Source: DAOUBF01 sp034432795
Lineage (GTDB): Bacteria > Chloroflexota > Anaerolineae > DSLN01
Length of the DNA: 35,001 nucleotides
Reading direction: 5' to 3'
Assembly: GCA_034432795.1 (NCBI GenBank)
Contig: DAOUBF010000032.1
Coordinates: 1-35,001, forward strand
In this document: positions 1-7,856 of the stretch, piece after piece
Layout of the letters: each line of letters opens with the position of its first letter
How positions within the stretch are numbered: the stretch's first letter is position 1
Position numbers and translations under genes: made by a program
The notes under the pieces: generated by a model
What the model was told of the DNA's origin: nothing
Database searches by the model: none
What the model saw: the letters and a program-made list of their open reading frames with translations, nothing else

Positions 1-135
1 CAAAGGCTGTAGCCGCTCCCATTGTGCATCGGTTAGCTCATGCCTATGTTGTTTTGGACTCATACCTCCTATTCTACAGCATTTTGCAGACAGGGCCTAG
101 ATAGACAGCACAGTAGCGAAAGGAGAGAACCCCCT

Positions 136-1152
136 ATGGCAACACGAATCGGTATCAACGGCTTTGGACGAATTGGCCGTCAGGTGCTGAAGGCGATCTA
201 CGAGCGTTACCCCAATGATCTGGAGGTGGTGGCGGTCAACGACATCACCGATGCACCCACGCTGGCCCACCTCCTGAAATATGACTCCAACTACGGCCAT
301 TTCCCCGGCACGGTGGAGGCCCACGAGGACCGGCTGATCGTCAACGGCAAAGAGATCCGCGTCTTCGCCAACAAGGAAGCGCCCGGCGGCGTCAAATGGG
401 GCGACCTGGGCATAGACATCGTGATTGAGAGCACAGGCCTGTTCACCGACGCCACCAAAGCACGGGGCCACATTGACCCCGGCGGGGCCAAGAAGGTGAT
501 CATCAGCGCCCCGGCCAAGAACGAGGACATCACCATCGTCCTGGGGGTCAACTGGGAGATGTACGACCCGACCCGGCACCACGTCATCTCCAATGCCTCG
601 TGCACCACCAACGGCCTGGCGCCGCTGGCGAAGGTGCTCAATGACACCTTCGGTATTGAGCGCGGGCTGTTGACCACGATCCACTCCTACACCAACGACC
701 AGCGCATCCTGGACCTGCCGCATAAGGACCTGCGGCGGGCGCGGGCGGCGGCCCTGAGCATCATCCCCACGACCACTGGCGCCGCCAAGGCGGTGGCCCT
801 GGTCATCCCGGAGCTGAAGGGCCGGTTTGATGGCGTCGCCCTGCGCGTGCCTACGCCGACCGTCTCCATCAATGACTTCACCGTCCTACTCCAGCGCGAG
901 ACGACGAAGGAGGAGGTCATTGAGGCCTTCCGCCGCGCCGCGGCCGGCCCGATGGAGGGTATCCTCGGCGTGAGCGATGAACCTCTCGTCTCGGTGGACT
1001 TCCGGGGCGATAGCCGCTCGTCCATTGTGGACGCGGCCCTGACCTACGTCATGGGCGGGACGCTGTGCAAGGTCATGGCCTGGTACGACAACGAGTGGGG
1101 CTACTCCGTGCGCACAGCGGACCTGGCCTATCGGATCGCGCAGACACTTTAG
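136..1152 (+). CDS. gapA: Glyceraldehyde-3-phosphate dehydrogenase, type I
   Basis: Catalyses the NAD-dependent oxidation and phosphorylation of glyceraldehyde-3-phosphate in cytosolic glycolysis, and the reverse reaction in gluconeogenesis. The 338-aa length is normal for the family. The N-terminal Rossmann motif GINGFGRIGR (residues 7-16) and the catalytic Cys156 in SNASCTTNG are present. Asp36 in AVNDITD occupies the position that usually favours NAD over NADP. The open frame extends upstream to 40, but the start chosen is the ATG at 136: it has an AGGAGA ribosome binding site at 121-126 and gives the usual N-terminus MATRIGING. The next gene on the same strand is pgk, 313 bp downstream beyond a repeat-filled gap. 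The two glycolytic steps are therefore adjacent but may not share one transcript. Confidence 0.97.
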   Translation: MATRIGINGFGRIGRQVLKAIYERYPNDLEVVAVNDITDAPTLAHLLKYDSNYGHFPGTVEAHEDRLIVNGKEIRVFANKEAPGGVKWGDLGIDIVIESTGLFTDATKARGHIDPGGAKKVIISAPAKNEDITIVLGVNWEMYDPTRHHVISNASCTTNGLAPLAKVLNDTFGIERGLLTTIHSYTNDQRILDLPHKDLRRARAAALSIIPTTTGAAKAVALVIPELKGRFDGVALRVPTPTVSINDFTVLLQRETTKEEVIEAFRRAAAGPMEGILGVSDEPLVSVDFRGDSRSSIVDAALTYVMGGTLCKVMAWYDNEWGYSVRTADLAYRIAQTL

Positions 1153-1465
1153 AAGCGGGCCAGTCCCGCAGGGGCGCGGCCTGCTACCGCAGAGCCGCAG
1201 AGGGCACGGGGCAGCCAGAGATTTCTAGAAGTGTCCCATAAATGTCACCCTGAGCGCAGCGTGTCACCCTCTCTCCCCCTTCCCCATCCAGGGGGAGGGG
1301 CTGGGGGGAGGGAAGTTGCCCCCTCCCCCGCAAGGGGGGAGGGCCAGGGTGGGGGGTAAGAACCGGGCGCTGCGCTCAGCACGACGGGAGCAACGCTGCG
1401 CGCTCTGCCTCCCCGCGGTGAATATGGCCGGCTGAACGCTGAACGCCGAACGTTGAGAGCTAAAA
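1153..1465. repeat. Intergenic gap filled with GC-rich hairpin repeats
   Basis: This gap between gapA and pgk contains two copies of a dispersed C-rich/G-rich hairpin repeat at about 1263-1357. The repeat is bracketed by a perfect 12-bp inverted repeat, CTGAGCGCAGCG at 1250-1261 and its complement at 1368-1379. The nesting suggests that one element inserted into another, or that this is one composite element about 130 bp long. No gene or convincing promoter was seen here. The hairpins may end gapA transcription, but there is no T-tract to prove it. Confidence 0.7.
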
Positions 1466-2635
1466 ATGAACAAGAAAACCATCCGCGACATGGACGTGCG
1501 CGGCAAGCGCGTACTCGTGCGCGTGGACTTCAACGTGCCCCTCAAGGACGGGCAGGTCTCCGATGACACGCGCATCCGCGCCACGCTGCCCACCATCCAA
1601 TACCTGATCGATCAGGGGGCGAAGGTCATCCTGGCCTCGCACCTGGGCCGGCCCAAAGGGCCGCAGCCGGAGTTCCGCATGGACCCGGTGGCGCGGCGGC
1701 TGAGCGAACTGCTGGGCAAGCCGGTCAAAAAGGTGGACGATTCCGTTGGGCCGGAGGTGGAGGCCGCTGTAGCAGACCTCCGACCGGGCGATGTGCTCCT
1801 CCTGGAGAACACCCGCTTCCACAAGGAGGAAGAGAAGAACGACCCGGAGTACGCCCGGCAGCTTGCAGCCCTGGCCGATATTTATGTAAACGACGCCTTC
1901 GGCTCGGCCCACCGCGCCCACGCCTCCACCGAGGGCGTGGCCCACTACCTGCCCGCCGTGGCCGGCTTCCTCATGGAGAAAGAGTTGGATTTCCTGGGTC
2001 GGGCGCTGGAGAACCCCGACCGCCCCTTCATCGCCATCCTGGGCGGGGCCAAGATCTCCGACAAAATCGGCGTCATCCGCAACCTGCTGACGAAAGTGGA
2101 CCGGCTGCTTATCGGTGGCGGTATGGCCAACACCTTCCTCAAGGCGCAGGGCTTCCAGGTAGGCGACTCGCTGGTGGAGGATGAGAGCCTGGACACAGCC
2201 CGCGCCTTGTTGCAAAGCGCAGGCGACAAGCTGCTCCTGCCGGTTGATGTGGTCATCGGCGACCGCTTTGATCCCCAGGCCGAAGCGCGCACTGTGCGTG
2301 TGGACGCCGTGCCGGAGGGCTGGCGCATCCTGGACATCGGCCCGGAGACCGTGCAGCGCTACACGGAGGCCTTGCGCGGCGCCAGGCTGATCGTCTGGAA
2401 CGGGCCGATGGGCGTGTTTGAATTCCCACGCTTTGCCCAAGGGACGTTCGCCATTGCCCGCGCCCTGGCGCAGAGCGGCGCCACCACGATCATCGGCGGC
2501 GGCGATTCGGCGGCGGCGGTGGAGCAGGCCGGCGTCGCCGACCAGATCACGCACATCTCCACCGGCGGCGGCGCCAGCCTGGAGTTTCTGGAGGGCCTGA
2601 CGCTGCCAGGCGTGGCCGCCTTGCAGGACAAGTAG
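1466..2635 (+). CDS. pgk: Phosphoglycerate kinase
   Basis: Transfers the high-energy phosphate of 1,3-bisphosphoglycerate, the GAPDH product, to ADP in cytosolic glycolysis. The 389-aa length is typical. The family signature VRVDFNVPL lies near residue 20, followed by the substrate-binding RATLPT region and GGAKISDKIGVI at the start of the nucleotide domain. GGGDSAAAVEQAG lies near the C-terminus, where most homologues have GGGDT/S. The ATG at 1466 is preceded only by a weak GAGAG ribosome binding site. The stop codon is two bases before the TTG start of the aldo/keto reductase, so those two genes are very probably cotranscribed. Confidence 0.97.
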   Translation: MNKKTIRDMDVRGKRVLVRVDFNVPLKDGQVSDDTRIRATLPTIQYLIDQGAKVILASHLGRPKGPQPEFRMDPVARRLSELLGKPVKKVDDSVGPEVEAAVADLRPGDVLLLENTRFHKEEEKNDPEYARQLAALADIYVNDAFGSAHRAHASTEGVAHYLPAVAGFLMEKELDFLGRALENPDRPFIAILGGAKISDKIGVIRNLLTKVDRLLIGGGMANTFLKAQGFQVGDSLVEDESLDTARALLQSAGDKLLLPVDVVIGDRFDPQAEARTVRVDAVPEGWRILDIGPETVQRYTEALRGARLIVWNGPMGVFEFPRFAQGTFAIARALAQSGATTIIGGGDSAAAVEQAGVADQITHISTGGGASLEFLEGLTLPGVAALQDK

Positions 2636-2637
2636 CC

Positions 2638-3867
2638 TTGCCACCCTACGCCACGCCGGAAGGCACTGCCCGCTATATCGCCCGCTTCGCGGGTCGGGTC
2701 GCCCAGGGCCACTTCCGCCAGGCCCAGGGGCTATGGGTTTCGTCCATCGGCCTGGGCACCTACCTGGGCGACCCGGATGACGCCACCGACCGGGCCTATG
2801 TGGAGGCTGTGAAGCGGGCCGTCCGCCTGGGCTGCAACGTCATTGACACGGCGATCCACTACCGCTTCCAGCGTAGCGAACGCGCCATCGGCCAGGCGTT
2901 GCGCGAGTTGTTGGAAAGCCCTCACCCCCCTGCCTCCCTCTTCCACACTGCGGGAGCGGGGGAGGATAGCTCCCCGCTCCCCCCGGTACCGGGCTCCCCA
3001 GTACCGGGCTTCAGCCCGGTTGGGAAAGGAGCCGGAGATAAGGGCCATTTCGCCCGCGATGAACTCGTCATCGCCACCAAGGGCGGCTATGTCCCCTTTG
3101 ACGGTGACTTTCCGGCAGACCCGCGTGGCTACATCATGGAGACCTTCATCCGGCCTGGCATCGCCCGCCCGGAAGATTTCGTCAACGGCCACTGTATGGC
3201 CCCCGCCTATCTGCGCCATCAACTGGAACAGAGCCGGCGCAACCTGGGGCTGGCGTGCATTGACATCTACTATGTCCACAACCCCGAAAGCCAGCTCGGT
3301 GCCATCCCCCGCGACGAATTCCGGCGGCGGCTGCGGGCGGCGTTTGAGGCGTTGGAGGCCGCTGCCGCCGAGGGCCTGATCCGCATGTACGGCACGGCCA
3401 CCTGGAGCGGCTATCGCACCTCCGACCGCGCCCCGGATTATCTCTCGCTGGCCGAGGTGGTCGCGCTGGCCCGTGAAGCGGGCGGCGAGGGCCACCACTT
3501 CAAGGTCATCCAACTGCCCTACAATCTGGCCATGACCGAGGCGCTGACACGCCCCAACCAGGCGATAGGTGACCTGGCCGTCCCTGTCCTGGAGGCCGCC
3601 AGCCGCTTGGGGATCAGCGTGGTCACCAGCGCCGCCCTGGTCCAGGGCCAGCTTGCTGACCGCCTACCCGCGTTCATCGCCAAGGCGCTCCCTGGCCTGA
3701 AGAGCGACGCCCAACGGGCACTTCAATTCGCCCGCTCCACGCCGGGGGTCAGCGTCGCGCTTGTGGGCATGAGTCAGGTCCGCCACGTGGAGGAAAACCT
3801 GGCGCTGGCGCGCCTGCCCCTGGCAACAGAGGACCAGTTGTTTAGCCTGTTCCAACGACCAGCGTAA
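2638..3867 (+). CDS. Aldo/keto reductase carrying a repeat-derived insert
   Basis: A soluble (beta/alpha)8-barrel oxidoreductase of the aldo/keto reductase superfamily, expected to reduce a carbonyl with NAD(P)H; the substrate is unknown. The catalytic tetrad can be placed: Asp70 and Tyr75 in VIDTAIHY, Lys148 in IATKGG, and His in YYVHNPES. At 409 aa it is longer than most members. About 42 residues (94-135) between the SERAIGQALREL helix and the DELVIATKGG strand are low-complexity Pro/Gly/Ser sequence, and their DNA (about 2917-3042) matches two repeat families found in intergenic regions here. The insert keeps the frame and sits in a surface loop position. The TTG start at 2638 is two bases after pgk; a later start is possible because the first 30 residues are not conserved barrel sequence. 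Confidence 0.85.
   Translation: MPPYATPEGTARYIARFAGRVAQGHFRQAQGLWVSSIGLGTYLGDPDDATDRAYVEAVKRAVRLGCNVIDTAIHYRFQRSERAIGQALRELLESPHPPASLFHTAGAGEDSSPLPPVPGSPVPGFSPVGKGAGDKGHFARDELVIATKGGYVPFDGDFPADPRGYIMETFIRPGIARPEDFVNGHCMAPAYLRHQLEQSRRNLGLACIDIYYVHNPESQLGAIPRDEFRRRLRAAFEALEAAAAEGLIRMYGTATWSGYRTSDRAPDYLSLAEVVALAREAGGEGHHFKVIQLPYNLAMTEALTRPNQAIGDLAVPVLEAASRLGISVVTSAALVQGQLADRLPAFIAKALPGLKSDAQRALQFARSTPGVSVALVGMSQVRHVEENLALARLPLATEDQLFSLFQRPA
2987..3022. repeat. ACCGGGCT-type palindromic repeat inside a gene
   Basis: This 36-bp stretch inside the aldo/keto reductase gene is nearly identical to 28625-28662 in an intergenic region. Both have a TACCGGGCT arm, then CCCAGTACCGGGCTT, then AGCCCGGTTG. 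Directly upstream, at about 2919-2966, lies a degenerate copy of the C-rich/G-rich hairpin repeat. Both are translated in frame. Confidence 0.8.
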
Positions 3868-3875
3868 TCGGACAG

Positions 3876-3916
3876 AGGACGGAACCGGGCTAAAGCCCGG
3901 TACCGGCCTCCGTCCT
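3876..3916 (+). terminator. Hairpin after the aldo/keto reductase
   Basis: The inner stem ACCGGGCT/AGCCCGGT (3884-3891 with 3894-3901) and the outer stem AGGACGG/CCGTCCT (3876-3882 with 3910-3916) form a long hairpin between the aldo/keto reductase and hutI. It has no clear T-tract on the plus strand. It belongs to the same palindrome family as 2987-3022 and 28625-28662. It may act as a terminator or simply be a repeat. Confidence 0.5.
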
Positions 3917-3931
3917 TGGTCATCCGTCATC

Positions 3932-5194
3932 ATGAACGCCGACTTGCTGATCCACTCCGCCGCACAACTGTGCGTGCTCCCCGGCCACGCCGGGGGGCCG
4001 CAGCGCGGCGCGCGCCTGGGCGATCTGGGGCTGATCGCCGATGGCGCCGTTGCCGTGCAGGATGGGCATATCCTCGCTGTCGGGCCGACGGCCGAGGTTC
4101 GCGCCCAGGTCCGCGCCAGGGCCGAGCTAGACGCTTCGGGCCGGGCGGTCACGCCCGGCTTCGTGGACGCGCACACGCACGTCGTCTGGGCCGGCGACCG
4201 GGCGGGCGAGTTTGAGCTGCGCCTGGCCGGGGCGACCTACCTGGAGATCATGGCAGCAGGCGGCGGTATCCTGTCCACTGTCCACGCCACCCGCGCCGCC
4301 AGCCTGGAGCACCTTATCGCCGAGACGCGCCCGCGCCTGGACCGCATGTTGGCACATGGCACGACGACGGTGGAGGTTAAGACCGGCTACGGCCTGACGC
4401 TTCAGGACGAACTGAAGCAGCTTGAAGCCATTGACCGCCTGAACGCCACCCACCCCATAGACCTGGTGCCCACCTTCCTGGCCGCTCACGCCATCCCCCC
4501 CGAATTTGCGGGCCAGCCGGATGCCTATGTGGACGTGATCGTTGAGGAGATGTTGCCGGTCGTCGCCAGACGGCTGAACGGGCAGGCCCCTCTGTTCTGC
4601 GACGTGTTCTGCGACGAGGGCGCGTTCACGCTGGCCCAGTCGCAGCGCATCCTGGAGCGAGCGAAAGCGCTCGGCTTCGGCCTGAAGATCCACGCCGACG
4701 AGTTCGCCTCGTTGGGCGGGACGCGGCTGGCGGTTGAGCTTGGCGCGACCTCTGCCGACCACCTAGTGTGCACGCCGCCCGACGACATTGCCCTCCTGGG
4801 CCAATCGGAGACCATCGCCGTCCTTCTGCCGGGGACGCCCTTCGGGCTGGGGCAGGCGCACTACGCGCCGGCGCAAGCGCTCTTGGAAGCAGGCGCGGCG
4901 CTGGCGCTGGCTACCGATTGCAACCCAGGGACGTCCTGGTGCGAGTCCATGCCCTTCATCCTGGCACTGGCCTGCCGCGCCATGCGGCTGACGCCGGCAC
5001 AGGCGCTGGCGGCGGCGACGATCAATGCGGCCTACGCCGTTGGGCGGGGCGACCGGGTGGGCAGCCTGGAGCCGGGCAAGCAGGCCGACATCCTCATCCA
5101 CGCAGTGCCCGATTACCGCCACCTGGCCTATCGCTTCGGCACGAACCCGGTAGCGCTGGTCATCAAACGCGGGATGGTGATGGGGCCAACGTGA
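3932..5194 (+). CDS. hutI: Imidazolonepropionase
   Basis: Hydrolyses 4-imidazolone-5-propionate to N-formimino-L-glutamate, the third step of histidine degradation, in the cytosol. The 420-aa protein belongs to the metal-dependent amidohydrolase superfamily. The metal site DAHTHVVWAGDR lies near residue 72, HADEFASLGGTRLAVELGA with SADHL supplies further metal and active-site residues, and ATDCNPGTS is the conserved late motif. The ATG at 3932 gives a normal N-terminus but has no obvious ribosome binding site. The other hut genes (hutH, hutU, hutG or hutF) are not in the window, so the pathway must be completed elsewhere or the enzyme recruited for another role. Confidence 0.95.
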   Translation: MNADLLIHSAAQLCVLPGHAGGPQRGARLGDLGLIADGAVAVQDGHILAVGPTAEVRAQVRARAELDASGRAVTPGFVDAHTHVVWAGDRAGEFELRLAGATYLEIMAAGGGILSTVHATRAASLEHLIAETRPRLDRMLAHGTTTVEVKTGYGLTLQDELKQLEAIDRLNATHPIDLVPTFLAAHAIPPEFAGQPDAYVDVIVEEMLPVVARRLNGQAPLFCDVFCDEGAFTLAQSQRILERAKALGFGLKIHADEFASLGGTRLAVELGATSADHLVCTPPDDIALLGQSETIAVLLPGTPFGLGQAHYAPAQALLEAGAALALATDCNPGTSWCESMPFILALACRAMRLTPAQALAAATINAAYAVGRGDRVGSLEPGKQADILIHAVPDYRHLAYRFGTNPVALVIKRGMVMGPT

Positions 5195-5238
5195 CGCGGG
5201 GCGCCACGTGGAGCATCTCCGCACCTGTTGCGGGATAA

Positions 5239-5278
5239 ATGACCAGGGCCACACCTGTTCCGGTGCGGCCCTGGTCAT
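5239..5278 (-). terminator. Hairpin between converging hutI and rnpB
   Basis: A perfect 12-bp stem, ATGACCAGGGCC at 5239-5250 and its complement at 5267-5278, extends by four further pairs after one mismatch and closes with a 6-nt loop. It lies 45 bp after hutI (+) and just beyond the 3' end of rnpB (-), so it probably ends transcription from both sides. Neither side has a proper T-tract. Confidence 0.65.
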
Positions 5279-5284
5279 CGTCCT

Positions 5285-5674
<390 letters not shown>

Positions 5675-5682
5675 CTCTGATG

Positions 5683-5711
5683 ATCATAACATGGCGCTGG
5701 GGGGCTGTCAA
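5683..5711 (-). promoter_or_regulatory. sigma70-type promoter of rnpB
   Basis: On the minus strand, TTGACA (5711-5706) and TATGAT (5688-5683) are separated by exactly 17 bp. The predicted transcription start near 5676 falls at the expected 5' end of the RNase P RNA. Confidence 0.85.
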
Positions 5712-5726
5712 GGCCGCCTGAAGCCA

Positions 5727-6087
5727 GGGGTGTATTCCATATTCGGGGCAGATGTAGTGCACTGGCCACGACGAGAACAACGAGAACAGGAGAGAGCAGA
5801 GCATAGACGTGGCACAGCAGGAACTGAAGACGAGGATAGTACAAGACGCGCAGGCCACCTTGGAGAAGCGGCTGGCACAGCGGCCGGCGGGCGAGGCGAT
5901 GACACTGAGTAGGCGGGGTTTCCCTCTCCGGCGTAGGGCAGGTTTCTAAACCTGCCGCTCTGCGGCGGCTATGGAAAGCCGCCCTACAGGCTATTCTATC
6001 CCGCCTTGCCCATCCCATGTCGGGGGGCCCCCGGCCTGTCAGGCGCGGTTTCAACCGCAGGGCGGCCCCCAATATGGAATACACTCC
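5727..6087. mobile_element. Possible MITE-like element with 22-bp inverted ends
   Basis: The segments 5727-5748 and 6066-6087 are inverted copies of each other over 22 bp with two mismatches; both contain GTGTATTCCATATT. They enclose about 317 bp without a convincing gene, rich in palindromes such as the GCAGGTTT hairpin near 5937-5960 and a GGGGGCCCCC-centred one near 6020-6070. The size and ends resemble a miniature inverted-repeat element or the shell of a decayed insertion sequence. No target-site duplication was seen at the borders. A short open frame near 5773-5950 has a repetitive Glu/Gln/Arg-rich translation but no start context. Confidence 0.45.
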
Positions 6088-6141
6088 TTAAAGTATGCAT
6101 TTCTATTGGGTGGTCGTTTTCTCCACCAGCCCAGGAATGCA

Positions 6142-6225
6142 TAGGGGCAGGTCTGAGACCTGCCCCTACGGCCCGGTTCTCACCCCCTCCCTGCCCTCCC
6201 CCTGGATGGGGGAGGGGCAGAGAAG
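6142..6225. repeat. Perfect palindrome plus C-rich/G-rich hairpin repeat
   Basis: TAGGGGCAGGTCT at 6142-6154 and its exact complement at 6156-6168 form a 13-bp stem with a 1-nt centre. A copy of the dispersed C-rich/G-rich hairpin repeat follows at 6180-6225. Together with the element at 5727-6087 they fill the whole gap between rnpB and hypA. The repeats may stop transcription of hypA, which converges on them. Confidence 0.7.
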
Positions 6226-6248
6226 GAACGGCGGGTTCCCCTGAATCG

Positions 6249-6590
6249 TCAGGCGACGTCAATGCTCTCCAAGTAGAACTCGCGCCCCCGGATCAGCTCA
6301 TAGCCGCGTGCGCCGCAGTGGGGACAGGCGTCTTGATCCGGCGTCCAGGAGAACTCCGTGCCACAGGTGCGGCAGCGCATGGCGGGCTGGACCTGGCGGA
6401 AGGAGAGTTGCGCGCCTGCGGCGGGCGTGCCCTTGCTCACCAGGTCAAAGTAAAACTGGACGGATTCGGGGCTGATGTCGGAGAGCGCGCCGATGACCAG
6501 GTTCAGGCCGGTGACGCGCTCGGCGCCGGCCGCCTGTGCCTGCGCTACAGCTTGATCCACCATCTGCTGCACTATTCCCAATTCATGCAT
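6249..6590 (-). CDS. hypA: Hydrogenase nickel incorporation protein HypA
   Basis: Cytosolic metallochaperone that, with HypB, delivers Ni(II) to the large subunit of [NiFe]-hydrogenases (or to urease in some bacteria). The 113-aa length is normal. The N-terminus MHELGI supplies His2, a nickel ligand in this family. The structural zinc site is Cys73, Cys76, Cys89 and Cys92 (CRTC and CPHC). The start is supported by a GGGGG-type ribosome binding site directly upstream on the minus strand. It stands alone: no hypB or hydrogenase gene is within the window, so its client is elsewhere. A GTGACG-AA-TGTCAC palindrome lies 27-40 bp upstream of its start. Confidence 0.95.
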   Translation of the reverse strand: MHELGIVQQMVDQAVAQAQAAGAERVTGLNLVIGALSDISPESVQFYFDLVSKGTPAAGAQLSFRQVQPAMRCRTCGTEFSWTPDQDACPHCGARGYELIRGREFYLESIDVA

Positions 6591-6616
6591 CGGTTTAATC
6601 CCCCTGCGCTGGCGAT

Positions 6617-6630
6617 GTGACGAATGTCAC
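6617..6630. promoter_or_regulatory. CRP/FNR-like palindrome between hypA and receiver gene
   Basis: GTGACGAATGTCAC matches GTGA-N6-TCAC, the core of CRP-family operators, and the longer pattern GTGACA-NN-TGTCAC found at three other places in this window (one mismatch here). It lies in the divergent region between hypA (-) and the receiver gene (+). It is centred about 65 bp upstream of the predicted start of the latter's transcript (TTCGCA 6654-6659, 17 bp, TACACT 6677-6682). Confidence 0.55.
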
Positions 6631-6744
6631 CCCGAAAGGATGCCTTCTATCACTTCGCATCAGGTGGCAGTCGCCATACACTGACAGAAACGCGTGGACA
6701 TATGTGGGCCAGCAGGGCCTCCCCCTGCTGGCGTGGGGCGCGCT

Positions 6745-7143
6745 GTGGCTCAGATTCGTCTGCTCATCATTGAGGGGCATGAAGCGGTACGGCGTGCGCT
6801 GGCTGCCCGCCTGGCCTCGCCAGAGGTGGAGATCGTGGGCAGCACCGGCGACCACGAGGATGGCCTGCGCCAGGCGCTCAGCCTGCACCCCGATGTCATC
6901 CTGCTGGAGTTGAAAGGGCCTAACAGCCGCTGGCTGGAGCTTATTCGTCGTCTGGCCGAGGTCGGGCTGATGCAGCGCGTCATCGTCCTGACCTCTTACC
7001 TGGACGACGAAGAGCGCCGCCTGGTCCTGGAGGCCGGCGCCCGCGCGTATCTCCTCAAGGACCTGCACTCCGAGCATCTGATTGAGGCGATCCGCCAAAT
7101 CAGCCGGGGCGCTTCCGCTGCCCACTCTGCCCCAGGCGATTGA
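6745..7143 (+). CDS. Receiver-only response-regulator-like protein, Asp replaced
   Basis: A 132-aa CheY-like receiver domain with no output domain. The fold can be followed: first strand IRLLIIEGHEAVRR, second strand VEIVGS, third strand PDVILLEL, fourth strand RVIVLTSY with the conserved Thr83, and the conserved Lys105 in AYLLKD. The usual phosphoacceptor Asp at the end of strand three is Glu55 (LLEL instead of LLDL), and the first acidic pair is Glu10-Gly11 instead of Asp-Asp. Normal phosphorylation therefore looks unlikely. A Glu at this place often mimics the phosphorylated state. GTG 6745 begins at the first conserved strand; the frame stays open to ATG 6694. It is divergent from hypA and convergent with rrf2. 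Partner unknown. Confidence 0.75.
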   Translation: MAQIRLLIIEGHEAVRRALAARLASPEVEIVGSTGDHEDGLRQALSLHPDVILLELKGPNSRWLELIRRLAEVGLMQRVIVLTSYLDDEERRLVLEAGARAYLLKDLHSEHLIEAIRQISRGASAAHSAPGD

Positions 7144-7146
7144 AGC

Positions 7147-7575
7147 TCAGAAGGTGGCGTGGCCGTTGCGGCCATTGTGGGCGGCCAACTGGGCAAAGGT
7201 AGTCTTTGCCAGGACCGCTTTCAGGGCACGTTGCGCCTCCGCCCAGGTGTCATGGACCGGGCAGGTCTGGTCCAGGGGACAGGCCCCGGCGCGGATCAGG
7301 CACGGGTTGAGGGTGATCTTGCCCTCCAGGGCCTCCACCACCTCCAACAGGGTGATCTGCTCAGGGGAGCGGGCCAGGGTCACCCCCCCGCGTGCTCCGC
7401 GTCGCGTATCCACCAGCCCGGCAACCGCCAACTGGGAGATGATCTTCCCCAGGAAGGCGGTGGGGATTTGCTGTCGCTTGGCGATCTCATGGGCGGGAAT
7501 GGACGTGCCCGGCGGCTGGCTGGCCAGGTCCAGGATCACACGCACACCATAGTCTCCTCGTCGGCTCAGTTGCAT
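7147..7575 (-). CDS. Rrf2/IscR-family Fe-S transcription regulator
   Basis: A 142-aa winged-helix DNA-binding protein of the Rrf2 family, which includes IscR, NsrR and RsrR. The N-terminal MQLSRRGDYGVRVILDLA is typical; the recognition region is around residues 28-60, with the wing in RGARGGVTLAR. Cys92, Cys99 and Cys105 (C-x6-C-x5-C) match the usual three-cysteine Fe-S ligand set, so it probably senses iron-sulfur status, NO or redox. Whether it is IscR-like or NsrR-like cannot be decided from sequence alone. The ATG at 7575 has a strong AGGAGG ribosome binding site (complement at 7582-7587); the frame also opens 7 codons earlier. It stops four bases from the receiver gene end, in convergent orientation. 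Confidence 0.9.
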   Translation of the reverse strand: MQLSRRGDYGVRVILDLASQPPGTSIPAHEIAKRQQIPTAFLGKIISQLAVAGLVDTRRGARGGVTLARSPEQITLLEVVEALEGKITLNPCLIRAGACPLDQTCPVHDTWAEAQRALKAVLAKTTFAQLAAHNGRNGHATF

Positions 7576-7690
7576 CGTCAACCTCCTGGAATGCACTTAA
7601 CGGATGATCCCAAAAGCGCGTTGTAGTAATTTAGGACACTCCCTGTCGCAATATTACTTATATGCTACCCCTGGCCAGGGCAGCCGAGTA

Positions 7691-7719
7691 GTGACAATTG
7701 TCACCTTCCCAGGGTGACA
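7691..7719. promoter_or_regulatory. CRP/FNR-like palindrome upstream of rrf2
   Basis: GTGACAATTGTCAC at 7691-7704 is a perfect 7-bp inverted repeat. Nine bp after it lies a further half-site, GTGACA at 7714-7719, in GGGTGACA. The same palindrome-plus-half-site spacing recurs at 27997-28025 upstream of the heme operon. It lies about 120 bp before rrf2 (-) and about 140 bp before the ARPP-like gene (+), so either could be the target. Confidence 0.55.
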
Positions 7720-7856
7720 AATAGCACCGTTTCTATCGCAATTCAGGCGTTGAGCTATAAGCTCCGCTATCCCCTGGCGTCCTCTCCCATTTGGTGTTAT
7801 AGTTTTAGAGGCTTCTCTGGTGGGGTGAGCGGCGTGGAGGGACGGAGGACACGACC

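Noticed and set aside
1460..2644. Antisense frame of 394 codons covering pgk
   Set aside because: It mirrors pgk exactly on the other strand. Shadows of this type also cover hemL, hemH, ahbD and hemA and arise from codon bias.
5773..5950. Short Glu/Gln/Arg-rich frame inside the possible MITE
   Set aside because: No start codon with a ribosome binding site, low complexity, and no similarity that I recognise; it may be a remnant of a lost transposase but cannot be supported.
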